Assembly (NCBI RefSeq): GCF_001815355.1
Contig: NZ_KV820361.1
Location: 300,468-364,467, forward strand
Direction: 5' to 3'
DNA: 64,000 nucleotides
From: Haemophilus sp. HMSC068C11
GTDB lineage: Bacteria; Pseudomonadota; Gammaproteobacteria; Enterobacterales; Pasteurellaceae
The number at the start of each line of letters is the position of its first letter. Within the stretch, counting starts at the first letter, position 1. The notes under the pieces are model-generated. The model worked only from the letters and a program-made list of their open reading frames with translations. It was not told the DNA's origin and did not search any database. A program made the translations under genes and the position numbers. Positions 49,698-58,436 of this stretch are shown here, piece after piece.

Positions 49698-51755
49698 ATG
49701 AGAAAGCAGTATTATTTTCTCAATTCCAATCTATTTTGGGTAATGCTTGCTATGGCAGGCTTTGCCCTTTTGCCTTCTATGGCATTATATTATGGTATTT
49801 TTGATTCAACAGAAGATGAGCTCCTCGCAGCTATGGGATGGAGCTCAATAAATTTTAGTTGGTTTTGGTTTGGTTCTTTATTTATTATTCCTATATTTTC
49901 TTTTTTATATAAAGGAAGAGGGACGGTACAACAAGGTAAAATCGAATTTTTCTTAGCTTGCTTAATTTTTTCTTTTGTAATGATTTCAGCAAGTATTACA
50001 AAATTCAGTCTAGGTTATTCCGAGTTTATTCTTACAATTGCTTTAATTGGTATTTCAACAAATGCTCTTGCTAAAATGAAAGTAATGCAAAGCGATAAAT
50101 TTGTTATCGCGTCATTGCTAAGCATTGTATTACTCATATTCTTCTTTATTGTTTATCCTACTTTAGCCATTTTTATCTCAATGTTTTACAAAGGAGATGA
50201 ATTTGTACCAGGGCAAGTATTCGATATTGTTAAACAGCCTTATGTTATACGTATTATCTTAAACTCACTTGCTGTAGCAGGAACAATTGGTGTTCTTGCA
50301 ACTGCGTTTGGTTTAGTATTTGCACTTTATACCACCCGAATTGCAAAGCGTAGTGCAGTTATTGGTAAAATATTCTCTATTCTTCCAATTGTGACCCCGC
50401 CATTTGTTGTTGGTTTAGGGGTAACATTGATGCTTGGTCGTTCAGGATATATTACTCATTATTTAGTTGAATATTTAGGATTTGAAAGTAATTGGTTGTA
50501 TGGTTTTACTGGAATTGTTATTGCTCATACACTTGCTTTGACACCAATGTCTTTTATGATATTAGAGGGGGCCTTAAAGTCTATTCATCCATCAATTGAA
50601 GAAGCCTCTTATACTTTGCGTGCAAATCGTTACCAAACTTTCTTCAATATCATTTTCCCATTACTAAAACCTGCATTAGCAAATTCTTTTTTAGTTGTTG
50701 CAATTCAGTCTATAGCTGATTTTAGTACCCCATTAGTTTTAGGGGGAAGCTTTGACGTTATTTCTTCACAAATTTACTTTTATATTGCCGGTTCTCAGTT
50801 AGATTATGCATCTGCAAGTACATTGGGAACAATACTTCTTATTTTCTCATTAGGTATCTTTATTATTCAATATTGGTGGATTGGTAATCGCTCATATACC
50901 ACTGTGTCGGGTAAGTCTTATCGTGGTGATGTACAAGATCTTCCTGTAACAATGAAGTACACAATTACTTTTGTGTTAGCATTCTGGATACTATTTAATG
51001 TTCTGCTGTATGGTAGTATTTTTTACGGTAGTTTTACGGTGAACTGGGGTGTTGATTATACCTTGACACTTAAAAATTATATTACATTATTTGGTCAAGG
51101 CTTTAGTGATGGTGCATGGCCATCTCTAATTCAAACAGTTATTTTTGCTGCAACAGCAGCTCCAATAACAGCATTATTTGGCTTGCTTATTGCTTACATT
51201 ACCGTAAGACGGGAATTTAAAGGTAAAAAAACTTTAGAGTTCCTAACTTTGTTATGTTTTGCCGTACCAGGTACAGTGGCAGGGGTATCCTATATATTAG
51301 CCTTTAATGATGCTCCAATTTATATAACAGGAACGGCATTAATTGTTATTTTATCAATGGTTATGCGTAATATGCCTGTAGGTATGCGAGCGGCTATTGC
51401 TGGATTAGGACAACTAGATAAATCTTTAGATGAGGCCTCTTTATCATTAAAAGGAAGCTCTTTTAAAACTATTTGTTTTATTGTTTTCCCTTTATTAAAA
51501 CCAGCCTTGCTTTCAGCGCTTGTAACTAGCTTTGTTAGAGCAATGACTACAGTAAGTGCAATTGTATTTTTAGTTACAGCAGATACCCGTGTTGCTACAT
51601 CTTATATTCTAAATCGCGTAGAAGATGGTGAATACGGAATTGCAATTGCATATGGTTCAATTCTGATAGTAGTTATGATGGCCATTATTTTATTCTTTGA
51701 CTGGATTGTGGGTGATACCCGAATTTCCCGTTCTAAAGCGAAAAAAATGAATTAA
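49698..51755 (+). CDS. afuB: AfuB-type fused ABC permease
   Basis: Fused two-domain permease of 685 residues with roughly 14 helices. Two EAA loops are visible: EEASYTLRANRYQTFFNII near residue 295 and DEASLSLKGSSFKTICFIV near residue 580. It carries extra N-terminal membrane segments compared with FbpB. Codon use is AT-rich and includes AGA arginine codons, like afuA copy 2 and unlike afuC. It is 11 bases after copy 2. Confidence 0.9.
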   Translation: MRKQYYFLNSNLFWVMLAMAGFALLPSMALYYGIFDSTEDELLAAMGWSSINFSWFWFGSLFIIPIFSFLYKGRGTVQQGKIEFFLACLIFSFVMISASITKFSLGYSEFILTIALIGISTNALAKMKVMQSDKFVIASLLSIVLLIFFFIVYPTLAIFISMFYKGDEFVPGQVFDIVKQPYVIRIILNSLAVAGTIGVLATAFGLVFALYTTRIAKRSAVIGKIFSILPIVTPPFVVGLGVTLMLGRSGYITHYLVEYLGFESNWLYGFTGIVIAHTLALTPMSFMILEGALKSIHPSIEEASYTLRANRYQTFFNIIFPLLKPALANSFLVVAIQSIADFSTPLVLGGSFDVISSQIYFYIAGSQLDYASASTLGTILLIFSLGIFIIQYWWIGNRSYTTVSGKSYRGDVQDLPVTMKYTITFVLAFWILFNVLLYGSIFYGSFTVNWGVDYTLTLKNYITLFGQGFSDGAWPSLIQTVIFAATAAPITALFGLLIAYITVRREFKGKKTLEFLTLLCFAVPGTVAGVSYILAFNDAPIYITGTALIVILSMVMRNMPVGMRAAIAGLGQLDKSLDEASLSLKGSSFKTICFIVFPLLKPALLSALVTSFVRAMTTVSAIVFLVTADTRVATSYILNRVEDGEYGIAIAYGSILIVVMMAIILFFDWIVGDTRISRSKAKKMN

Positions 51756-51779
51756 CTCGTTAAGTTGTAGGTAAATATT

Positions 51780-52832
51780 ATGAGTAATAATGATTTCTTA
51801 GTATTAAAAAATATCACTAAATCTTTTGGTAAATCCACAGTCATTGATAATTTAGATTTAACCATTAAACGTGGCACTATGGTGACCTTACTAGGGCCAT
51901 CTGGTTGTGGTAAAACCACTGTGTTACGTTTAGTGGCAGGCTTAGAAAACCCAACTTCAGGTCAAATTTTTATTGATGGTGAAGATGTAACCAAATCATC
52001 TATTCAAAATCGTGATATTTGTATCGTATTCCAGTCTTACGCATTGTTCCCACATATGAGTATCGGTGATAACGTAGGCTATGGTTTACGTATGCAAGGC
52101 GTAGGGAAAGAAGAACGCGCTAAACGTGTAAAAGAAGCGTTGGAGTTGGTTGACTTAGCGGGGTTTGAGGATCGTTTTGTGGATCAGATTTCGGGTGGTC
52201 AACAACAACGTGTGGCATTAGCACGTGCGTTAGTGCTAAAACCAAAAGTATTACTTTTTGATGAACCATTAAGTAACTTGGATGCCAACTTACGTCGTTC
52301 TATGCGTGAAAAAATCCGTGAATTACAACAAAGTTTAGGTATTACCTCACTTTATGTGACTCACGACCAGACCGAAGCATTTGCGGTATCCGATGAAGTT
52401 ATTGTGATGAATAAAGGTAAAATTATGCAAAAAGCGCCAGCAAAAGAGCTTTATTTGCGTCCAAATTCTTTATTCCTTGCAAACTTCATGGGCGAATCAA
52501 GCATCTTTGAAGGTAAATTAGATAATGGCACCATTGACGTGAATGGCTACAAATTGCCATTAAGCAATGCGGCGCAATTCAATTTACCGGATGGCGAGTG
52601 CTTAGTGGGCGTACGTCCTGAAGCGATTTACTTAAAAGCAGAAGGCGAGGCAGCACAACAATGTGAAATCAAGAGTGCAGTCTATATGGGTAACCACTGG
52701 GAAGTAGTGGCAATTTGGGCAGGCAAAGAATTGCTCATTAACACCAAACCAGAAGACTTCAATGCTGATCTCAAACAAGCTTATGTGAACTTCTCTGAAC
52801 AAGGTATTTTCTTGTTGAAGAAAGAGAAATAA
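51780..52832 (+). CDS. afuC: AfuC-type ABC transporter ATPase
   Basis: ATPase subunit of 350 residues with Walker [10 protein letters not shown], signature ISGGQQQR, Walker [16 protein letters not shown] and VTHDQTEAF, plus a C-terminal TOBE-like region ([16 protein letters not shown]). Base composition returns to the chromosomal style. It is a paralogue of FbpC at 13405. A terminator follows, so the operon is afuA1-afuA2-afuB-afuC. Sugar phosphate or iron as substrate cannot be told from the ATPase. Confidence 0.92.
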   Translation: MSNNDFLVLKNITKSFGKSTVIDNLDLTIKRGTMVTLLGPSGCGKTTVLRLVAGLENPTSGQIFIDGEDVTKSSIQNRDICIVFQSYALFPHMSIGDNVGYGLRMQGVGKEERAKRVKEALELVDLAGFEDRFVDQISGGQQQRVALARALVLKPKVLLFDEPLSNLDANLRRSMREKIRELQQSLGITSLYVTHDQTEAFAVSDEVIVMNKGKIMQKAPAKELYLRPNSLFLANFMGESSIFEGKLDNGTIDVNGYKLPLSNAAQFNLPDGECLVGVRPEAIYLKAEGEAAQQCEIKSAVYMGNHWEVVAIWAGKELLINTKPEDFNADLKQAYVNFSEQGIFLLKKEK

Positions 52833-52844
52833 TATCAATTTAAG

Positions 52845-52872
52845 GGCGTATGGAAGCATACGCCTTTTCTTT
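52845..52872 (+). terminator. intrinsic terminator after afuC
   Basis: GGCGTATG (52845-52852) pairs with CATACGCC (52857-52864) across a 4-base loop, followed by TTTTCTTTT. Confidence 0.88.
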
Positions 52873-52978
52873 TAAAATCCTTTCAAAATTGACCGCACTT
52901 TTCCGCTCATTTTACTTTATCTAACAGAGCTGTATAATGTCTCGCTTTTGAATATAAACGATAGAAGGGGGAAAGCTC

Positions 52979-54934
52979 ATGATTAAAACCGATATCTTAC
53001 CGCAATTTTTGCGTAACAAAGTGGCGGAAAACGATGCCTTTGGTCTCGTAGAGGGCTTGTGCCAATTATTACGTAGCAGCCCTACAGAAAAAATTTCTCC
53101 CACCTTGCATTTATTTAAGTTTATCTTAAAGAACGATAAAGAATTAGGCTATTCTGTTTCGAAATTATTATGCGGTTGGTTATGTGATTTACGTCTTTAT
53201 CCCTTGTTTATTAGTAGTGGCATTCTTACGCGTGGCGGTTTTGGGCAAGAAATGAAAACGCGTATTTATGAGCGTTTTAACCCATCTTTTAAAGATATTA
53301 ATGATTTACGTGATATTTTTTATTTATTGTTCAGTGATAAAAATGATGCCCGCTGGATTGATGCTGTTCCATTAAAAACATGGCGAGGCGTATTTGGCGT
53401 TTTAACACGTTATACAGAACAAAAAGATCGTGAACGTTTAAAAAATCATATTGAAAGTGAAGGGCTATTTGCCATTGAAATGCTTTCAATTTGGATTGCA
53501 GCTGAAGACATGGATCCTGAGTTGATGCGAATGGAGCCATCTTTGTTGAATGCGGATTCACCTTTCGTGGCATTGCATCATGAAGTGGTTGATTGGGTAG
53601 AGGCGCGTCGCCAAGCAACGGTTTTTGATGATAGCCATTTGCAGGTAATGTTTGATCAATGTAAGGCATTGATTATTGGCTTACAGAAACGTGGGGCGGT
53701 AGTGGGATCATCCTTAAATACAGCGTATTTATTGGAACGTCTTTCACAGACTTTAGAACGGTTAGAAACCTTGATGGCGATTTTTGTTTCAAATCGCTAT
53801 TTGCCGCGTCGAATCTTATTATTAACCGGTTGTTTTGCCCGTGCGGCAGCGGAACGTCATAGTATTTCGCGACTATGGAAACAAAGCTCAGGATTAATGG
53901 CTCGTAGTGTTACGCAGAATGCAGGCGATCATGGTGAGCATTACATTACTCGAGATAAAAAAGAGTATTGGGCAATGTTTTATTCTGCCGCAGGTGGTGG
54001 TGTATTAATTGCATTGATGGCGCTATTTAAAACCTATCTAGGCAGTATCATTGATGACAAAGTCTGGAAAGGCATTGCAGAAGGCTTAAATTACGGCTTA
54101 GGTTTCATGGTGATCTTTATGCTTCATTTCACGGTTGCAACCAAACAGCCAGCCATGACTGCAGCCCGTTTTGCTGAGGCTGTTGAGAAAACGCCTCAAG
54201 GTAAAACCGTCAATATGAAATTAGCCCAATTATTAGTGGATGTATTTCGTTCTCAAAGTATTGCTGTGCTAGGTAATGTGCTCATTGCGATGGGATTAGC
54301 CGCATTGATTGCGTTTGGTTACCAATATAAAACAGGTGAACCATTGATGAATGCTGATCAAATCGCGTATCAATTACATAGTATTGATCCTTTTGCGGGA
54401 ACCTTATGGTTTGCCGCCATTGCGGGGGTATGGTTATTCTGTTCAGGGATTATTTCGGGCTATTTTGATAACCGTAGCAATTATTTGAATATGCGTATGC
54501 GTTTAACTCAGCATCCGTTATTGAAAAAACTAATGTCTGAGAAGACTCGCGTTAAATTTGCTAATTATATGCATGAGAATTATGGCTCGCTAATTGGTAA
54601 CCTTTGCTTTGGTATGCTGCTTGGGATTACCGGTGTGGTGGGGTACTTAACGCATCTTCCGTTAGATATTCGTCATGTGGCATTTTCATCTGCAAATGTG
54701 GGCTATATTGCCGTGAGCGGACATTTTACCTATTCATTGCTTTTACAATGCATTGCTTTTGTATTGTTGATTGGTTTAGTGAATTTAATTGTCAGTTTTT
54801 CATTAACGCTTTGGGTTGCATTGCGTTCTTTGAATGCGGAAATTGAGAGCTGGTGGCCAATTTGGCATGAAGTTTGCCAAATTGTGAAAAAACGACCATT
54901 GAGCTTATTTCTTCCTGTTCAATTAGATAAATAA
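52979..54934 (+). CDS. SpecificRecomb (Gcr-like) family membrane protein
   Basis: The 651 residues match the family often named 'site-specific recombinase', after gonococcal Gcr. The first half is helical and soluble-looking (DINDLRDIFYLLFS, LLERLSQTLERLETLMAIF); the second half has about six membrane helices (GGGVLIALMALF, GLGFMVIFMLHF, LIAMGLAALIAFG, GTLWFAAIAGVWLF, FGMLLGITGVVGYL, CIAFVLLIGLVNLIV). No recombinase catalytic motif (Tyr or Ser type) is visible. The recombinase name looks doubtful; an envelope role fits better. Single gene, with its own terminator. Confidence 0.8.
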   Translation: MIKTDILPQFLRNKVAENDAFGLVEGLCQLLRSSPTEKISPTLHLFKFILKNDKELGYSVSKLLCGWLCDLRLYPLFISSGILTRGGFGQEMKTRIYERFNPSFKDINDLRDIFYLLFSDKNDARWIDAVPLKTWRGVFGVLTRYTEQKDRERLKNHIESEGLFAIEMLSIWIAAEDMDPELMRMEPSLLNADSPFVALHHEVVDWVEARRQATVFDDSHLQVMFDQCKALIIGLQKRGAVVGSSLNTAYLLERLSQTLERLETLMAIFVSNRYLPRRILLLTGCFARAAAERHSISRLWKQSSGLMARSVTQNAGDHGEHYITRDKKEYWAMFYSAAGGGVLIALMALFKTYLGSIIDDKVWKGIAEGLNYGLGFMVIFMLHFTVATKQPAMTAARFAEAVEKTPQGKTVNMKLAQLLVDVFRSQSIAVLGNVLIAMGLAALIAFGYQYKTGEPLMNADQIAYQLHSIDPFAGTLWFAAIAGVWLFCSGIISGYFDNRSNYLNMRMRLTQHPLLKKLMSEKTRVKFANYMHENYGSLIGNLCFGMLLGITGVVGYLTHLPLDIRHVAFSSANVGYIAVSGHFTYSLLLQCIAFVLLIGLVNLIVSFSLTLWVALRSLNAEIESWWPIWHEVCQIVKKRPLSLFLPVQLDK

Positions 54935-54941
54935 TCGACTT

Positions 54942-54986
54942 AAGTGCGGTCAAAAATATCAACGTTTTTGACCGCACTTTCTTTTC
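54942..54986 (+). terminator. terminator from inverted uptake signals
   Basis: AAGTGCGGTCAAAAA (54942-54956) pairs perfectly with TTTTTGACCGCACTT (54965-54979) over 15 bp, followed by TCTTTT. Confidence 0.9.
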
Positions 54987-55048
54987 GCACAATTTAATTT
55001 GCGTTATCATGTTGCTCATCTAATGCGATAACTTTATGAATTATTCTA

Positions 55049-55978
55049 ATGAAACCAACATTTCTTGAACTTCGTCACCTAAGAACCTTGCTTGCTTTGA
55101 AGGAAACAGGCAGCGTTTCGATGGCGGCAAAACGTGTTTATTTAACACAATCGGCACTTTCTCATCAAATTAAGTTAATGGAAGAGCAATTCGGCTTACC
55201 TTTGTTTGAGCGTAAAAGTAATCCATTGCGTTTTACCGCAGCTGGCGATCGTTTGATTCGTCTTGCCAATGAAATTCTTCCGAAAGTGGTAGATGCAGAA
55301 CGTGAACTTGCACGTGTAAAACACGGTGATGCAGGGCAGTTGCGAATTGCAGTGGAGTGTCATACCTGTTTCGACTGGTTAATGCCTGCGATGGATGAAT
55401 TTCGTCAGCATTGGAGCTTGGTAGAATTGGATATTGTGTCTGGTTTCCACACTGATCCGGTTGGATTGTTATTATCTCATCGTGCAGATTGGGCTATCGT
55501 GTCTGAAGTTGAACAAAATGATGATGTTTTATTTAAGCCGTTATTTTCTTATGAAATGGTGGGAATCTGTTCTAAAGATCATCCATTAGCCAATAAAGAG
55601 GTTTGGCAGGCGGAAGATTTCGCTGAAGAAACTTGGGTAACCTATCCTGTTCCTGATGATATGTTAGATTTATATCGTCAAGTGTTGAAACCAAAAGGTA
55701 TTAATCCGCCACGTCGTACAACGGAGCTAACGATCGCCTTGATCCAATTAGTAGCGAGTCGTCGAGGCATTGCTACCGTACCTTATTGGGCGGCATTACC
55801 TTATTTAGAAAAAGGGTATGTGGTGGCGCGTAAAATTACAGAAGAAGGGTTGTACAGTAATCTCTATGCCGCGATTCGTAAAGAAGATGCTAATTTAGCT
55901 TATATCGAAGATTTCCATCAAACAGTAAAAGCACAAAGTTTTTCGACCTTACCTGGTTTGTCTGTTTTAGAGTTGTAG
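55049..55978 (+). CDS. metR: LysR-type regulator MetR
   Basis: LysR family activator; MetR in enterobacteria controls methionine genes with homocysteine as coinducer. The 309 residues have an N-terminal winged helix (FLELRHLRTLLALKETGS, LTQSALSHQIKLMEEQ, FERKSNPLRFT) and a C-terminal effector domain with CHTCFDWLMPAMDEF, close to the MetR ECHSC region. The call rests on this similarity over the full length; no met gene is adjacent. azlC follows by 9 bases, so metR could be cotranscribed with azlCD. Confidence 0.85.
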   Translation: MKPTFLELRHLRTLLALKETGSVSMAAKRVYLTQSALSHQIKLMEEQFGLPLFERKSNPLRFTAAGDRLIRLANEILPKVVDAERELARVKHGDAGQLRIAVECHTCFDWLMPAMDEFRQHWSLVELDIVSGFHTDPVGLLLSHRADWAIVSEVEQNDDVLFKPLFSYEMVGICSKDHPLANKEVWQAEDFAEETWVTYPVPDDMLDLYRQVLKPKGINPPRRTTELTIALIQLVASRRGIATVPYWAALPYLEKGYVVARKITEEGLYSNLYAAIRKEDANLAYIEDFHQTVKAQSFSTLPGLSVLEL

Positions 55979-55987
55979 TAGGTCAAT

Positions 55988-56713
55988 ATGTCAGAAGTAG
56001 TGACAGAAAATCCCATCAAAGCCGCAGCAAAAGCGGCATTTCCTTACAGCATGCCAATGCTTGCCGGCTTTTTATTTTTAGGCATAGCATACGGCATTTA
56101 CATGAAAGCACTTGGATTCGGTGTTTGGTTCCCCGTTGCAATGGCAGCACTCATTTATGCGGGCTCCGTGGAATTTATTGCAGCCGCCGCCTTAGTTATG
56201 CCTTTTTCGCCTTTAAGTGTTGCGTTGGTTACGCTGATGGTAAGTGGTCGCCAAATTTTTTATGGCATTTCCATGTTAGAAAAATATGGTGCTCAACTCG
56301 GAAAAAAACGTTGGTATTTAATTAGTACCCTAGTCGATGAAAGTTTTTCCCTTAACTATATGGCGAAGATTCCCGATCATTTAGATAAAGGCTGGTATAT
56401 GTTCTTTGTCAGTTTTTATCTCCATCTTTATTGGGTTGTAGGAGCGGGATTAGGTAATCTATTTGGTTCAATCATTCCTTTTGATTTAAAAGGGGTAGAG
56501 TTTGGTATGACTGCACTTTTCCTGGTGATTTTTGCTGAAAACTGGCTTAAAGAGAAATCTCATGAAAGCTCATTATTAGGTTTAGGTGTGGCTTTTGCAT
56601 CGCTATTAATTGTTGGGAAAGAGCATTTTTTAGTGCCAACACTCATTAGTATTTGGATTCTATTAACCGTAAGACGACCGAAACTTTCATCTAAATTGGA
56701 GGCACTAAAATGA
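55988..56713 (+). CDS. azlC: branched-chain amino acid exporter large subunit, AzlC family
   Basis: The 241 residues have about six helices and the family blocks AFPYSMPMLAGFLFLGIAYG, YAGSVEFIAAAALV, SGRQIFYGISMLEKYG and LVDESFSLNY. AzlC with AzlD (YgaZ and YgaH) exports valine and, in some species, methionine. Location just after metR makes a methionine link reasonable but unproven. The stop overlaps the azlD start (ATGA). Confidence 0.93.
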   Translation: MSEVVTENPIKAAAKAAFPYSMPMLAGFLFLGIAYGIYMKALGFGVWFPVAMAALIYAGSVEFIAAAALVMPFSPLSVALVTLMVSGRQIFYGISMLEKYGAQLGKKRWYLISTLVDESFSLNYMAKIPDHLDKGWYMFFVSFYLHLYWVVGAGLGNLFGSIIPFDLKGVEFGMTALFLVIFAENWLKEKSHESSLLGLGVAFASLLIVGKEHFLVPTLISIWILLTVRRPKLSSKLEALK

Positions 56714-57039
56714 CATTGATGGAACAAATTATCACCATTGTGATTTGTATTGTGTGCGTACAATTTACTCGATTATTGCCATTCTGGATCTTTCCCGCCA
56801 ATCGCCCGATTCCAGACTATATTCGTTACCTTGGCAAAGTATTGCCTGCGGCGATGTTTGGGATGTTAGTGGTGTATTGCTATAAAAATGTGGATGTATT
56901 GAGTGGTTATCACGGTTTGCCCGATTTCATTGCAGGTGCTTTGGTATTGGGGTTACATTTCTGGAAAAAGAACATGTTTCTTTCTATCTCGGCAGGCACA
57001 ATTTTTTATATGTTTTTAGTGCAAAAAGTCTTTATCTAA
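56710..57039 (+). CDS. azlD: branched-chain amino acid exporter small subunit, AzlD family
   Basis: The 109 residues have three or four hydrophobic helices and TRLLPFWIFPANRPIPDYIRYLG, typical of AzlD/YgaH. It overlaps azlC by four bases (ATGA), so the two subunits are made in a coupled fashion. Confidence 0.92.
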   Translation: MTLMEQIITIVICIVCVQFTRLLPFWIFPANRPIPDYIRYLGKVLPAAMFGMLVVYCYKNVDVLSGYHGLPDFIAGALVLGLHFWKKNMFLSISAGTIFYMFLVQKVFI

Positions 57040-57160
57040 GCGAATGTTGAGCGAAATAAAAATTTCTTGATATTGCAATCGGTTGCCTTTATTTCGCCTC
57101 TTTTCCTCGATTCCAAAATCTTTTATGATGCCGCCTCAATCATTGTTGACGGAGAGATTT

Positions 57161-57406
57161 ATGGAATTTAATTTCATCGAATTATTAGGCTATTTGGCAA
57201 CATTCTTTGTGGCTGTGTCTTTTTTATTTAAATCGATTGTTCACTTGAGAGTTGTTAATGCAATTGGAGCGGTACTTTTTGTCATTTACAGTTTGATCAT
57301 CAAATCTTATCCAGTTGCGCTTCTAAACGCATTCTTAGTTTTCGTTAACTTATATCAACTTTATCGTTTGAAAAAAGAGCAGCCGGCATCAAAAGTGCTT
57401 AAATAA
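57161..57406 (+). CDS. small inner-membrane protein, YgjV-like
   Basis: ATG 57161 follows GGAGAGATTT and gives 81 residues, MEFNFIELLGYLATFFVAVS..., with three hydrophobic segments (GYLATFFVAVSFLF, VVNAIGAVLFVIYSLII, VALLNAFLVFVNLYQL) and a charged tail. A longer frame from 57083 has no ribosome site. The pattern resembles half of the YgjV (Imp-YgjV) family; function unknown. It lies 121 bases after azlD. Confidence 0.72.
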   Translation: MEFNFIELLGYLATFFVAVSFLFKSIVHLRVVNAIGAVLFVIYSLIIKSYPVALLNAFLVFVNLYQLYRLKKEQPASKVLK

Positions 57407-57427
57407 TTGACCGCACTTTTCCACGAT

Positions 57428-58360
57428 TTACCCCCATATTTGATATAACGCAATCACCAGTGGCATAGTAAACATACAAAGCAGCGTCGTTACACCATAG
57501 ATGGCGCTGGCTTTCTGTGGATTGTTGTTATAAATCACCGCCATTTGTGTGACAGTTGAAGCTGATGGGCTCGTGGTTGCTAAAAAGCTAATCAACACAA
57601 TAATTTCCCCTTTTTCAGCCCAACGTACAAACCCAATCAACTTTATTAATACCAATAATGCAATCGGAATAAGTAACAAGCGCAAAAGTGTGACTAAATA
57701 AATGCGTTTGGATGATACGATGCTCCGTAAAGGTATTGCCGCAATCAGCATACCCGCAACAAGCATGGCATTTGGGCCAATAAACAAACCGATGGAAGAG
57801 AGTGTGCCATTGATAATACTTGGTAATTTTATTTGAAAAGCAAATAAAAATGCTCCGACGAGAATTGACCAAATATTGATGTTTTTGGCAATCATCTTCA
57901 AGGATAAATTTCCTTTTCCTACAATAATCAAACGGCAATGCGTCCAAAATAGAAAGGTTTGCACCACAATAAAACAGCTGGCGTAAATCACCCATTCTTT
58001 GCCAAATAACGACATCACAATCGGAATAATTAAATTACCAGAATTGGAATAAATGGAAGTGGCATGTTCAATAGGATCAAGGTTTAATAGGTGCTTTAAC
58101 AGACTGCCAATAATAATCAGAATAACCTGAAGAAACACCGCCATAAACAGTGAAAGCTGTAAACCTTGTAGAATTTCAGGCGTGTAATCAATTTGAAAGG
58201 CTTCAATCATCACTGCAGGACTGATGACATAAAGCCCAATAACGGAAAGCGTCTTGCTATCTTCAGATTTTAATAATTTTGATTTAACCAACCCATAACC
58301 AATAAGCACAATAAGTGTCAGTTCAATAATTTTAGTGCCGAGTAAAAATGCAATGTCCAT
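57428..58360 (-). CDS. AEC-family transporter (auxin efflux carrier superfamily)
   Basis: The 310 residues have ten hydrophobic segments in two halves. Family blocks include LYVISPAVMIEAF, YSNSGNLIIPIVMSLFG, IGPNAMLVAGMLIA and a TTSPSASTVTQMAVIY region. Bacterial members include malonate or malate carriers, and many are unassigned; the substrate is unknown here. It is a single gene, convergent with the small YgjV-like gene. Confidence 0.85.
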   Translation of the reverse strand: MDIAFLLGTKIIELTLIVLIGYGLVKSKLLKSEDSKTLSVIGLYVISPAVMIEAFQIDYTPEILQGLQLSLFMAVFLQVILIIIGSLLKHLLNLDPIEHATSIYSNSGNLIIPIVMSLFGKEWVIYASCFIVVQTFLFWTHCRLIIVGKGNLSLKMIAKNINIWSILVGAFLFAFQIKLPSIINGTLSSIGLFIGPNAMLVAGMLIAAIPLRSIVSSKRIYLVTLLRLLLIPIALLVLIKLIGFVRWAEKGEIIVLISFLATTSPSASTVTQMAVIYNNNPQKASAIYGVTTLLCMFTMPLVIALYQIWG

Positions 58361-58400
58361 AGTGAATATTGATGAGAGAAATTAGTGCTATGAAAGAAGA

Positions 58401-58423
58401 AAAGGGCAAATAATTTGCCCTTT
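58401..58423 (-). terminator. intrinsic terminator after guaA
   Basis: AAAGGGCAAA (58401-58410) pairs with TTTGCCCTTT (58414-58423) around three bases. On the minus strand TCTTCTTTC follows. It lies 14 bases past the guaA stop. Confidence 0.8.
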
Positions 58424-58436
58424 AAATTGATTTAGG

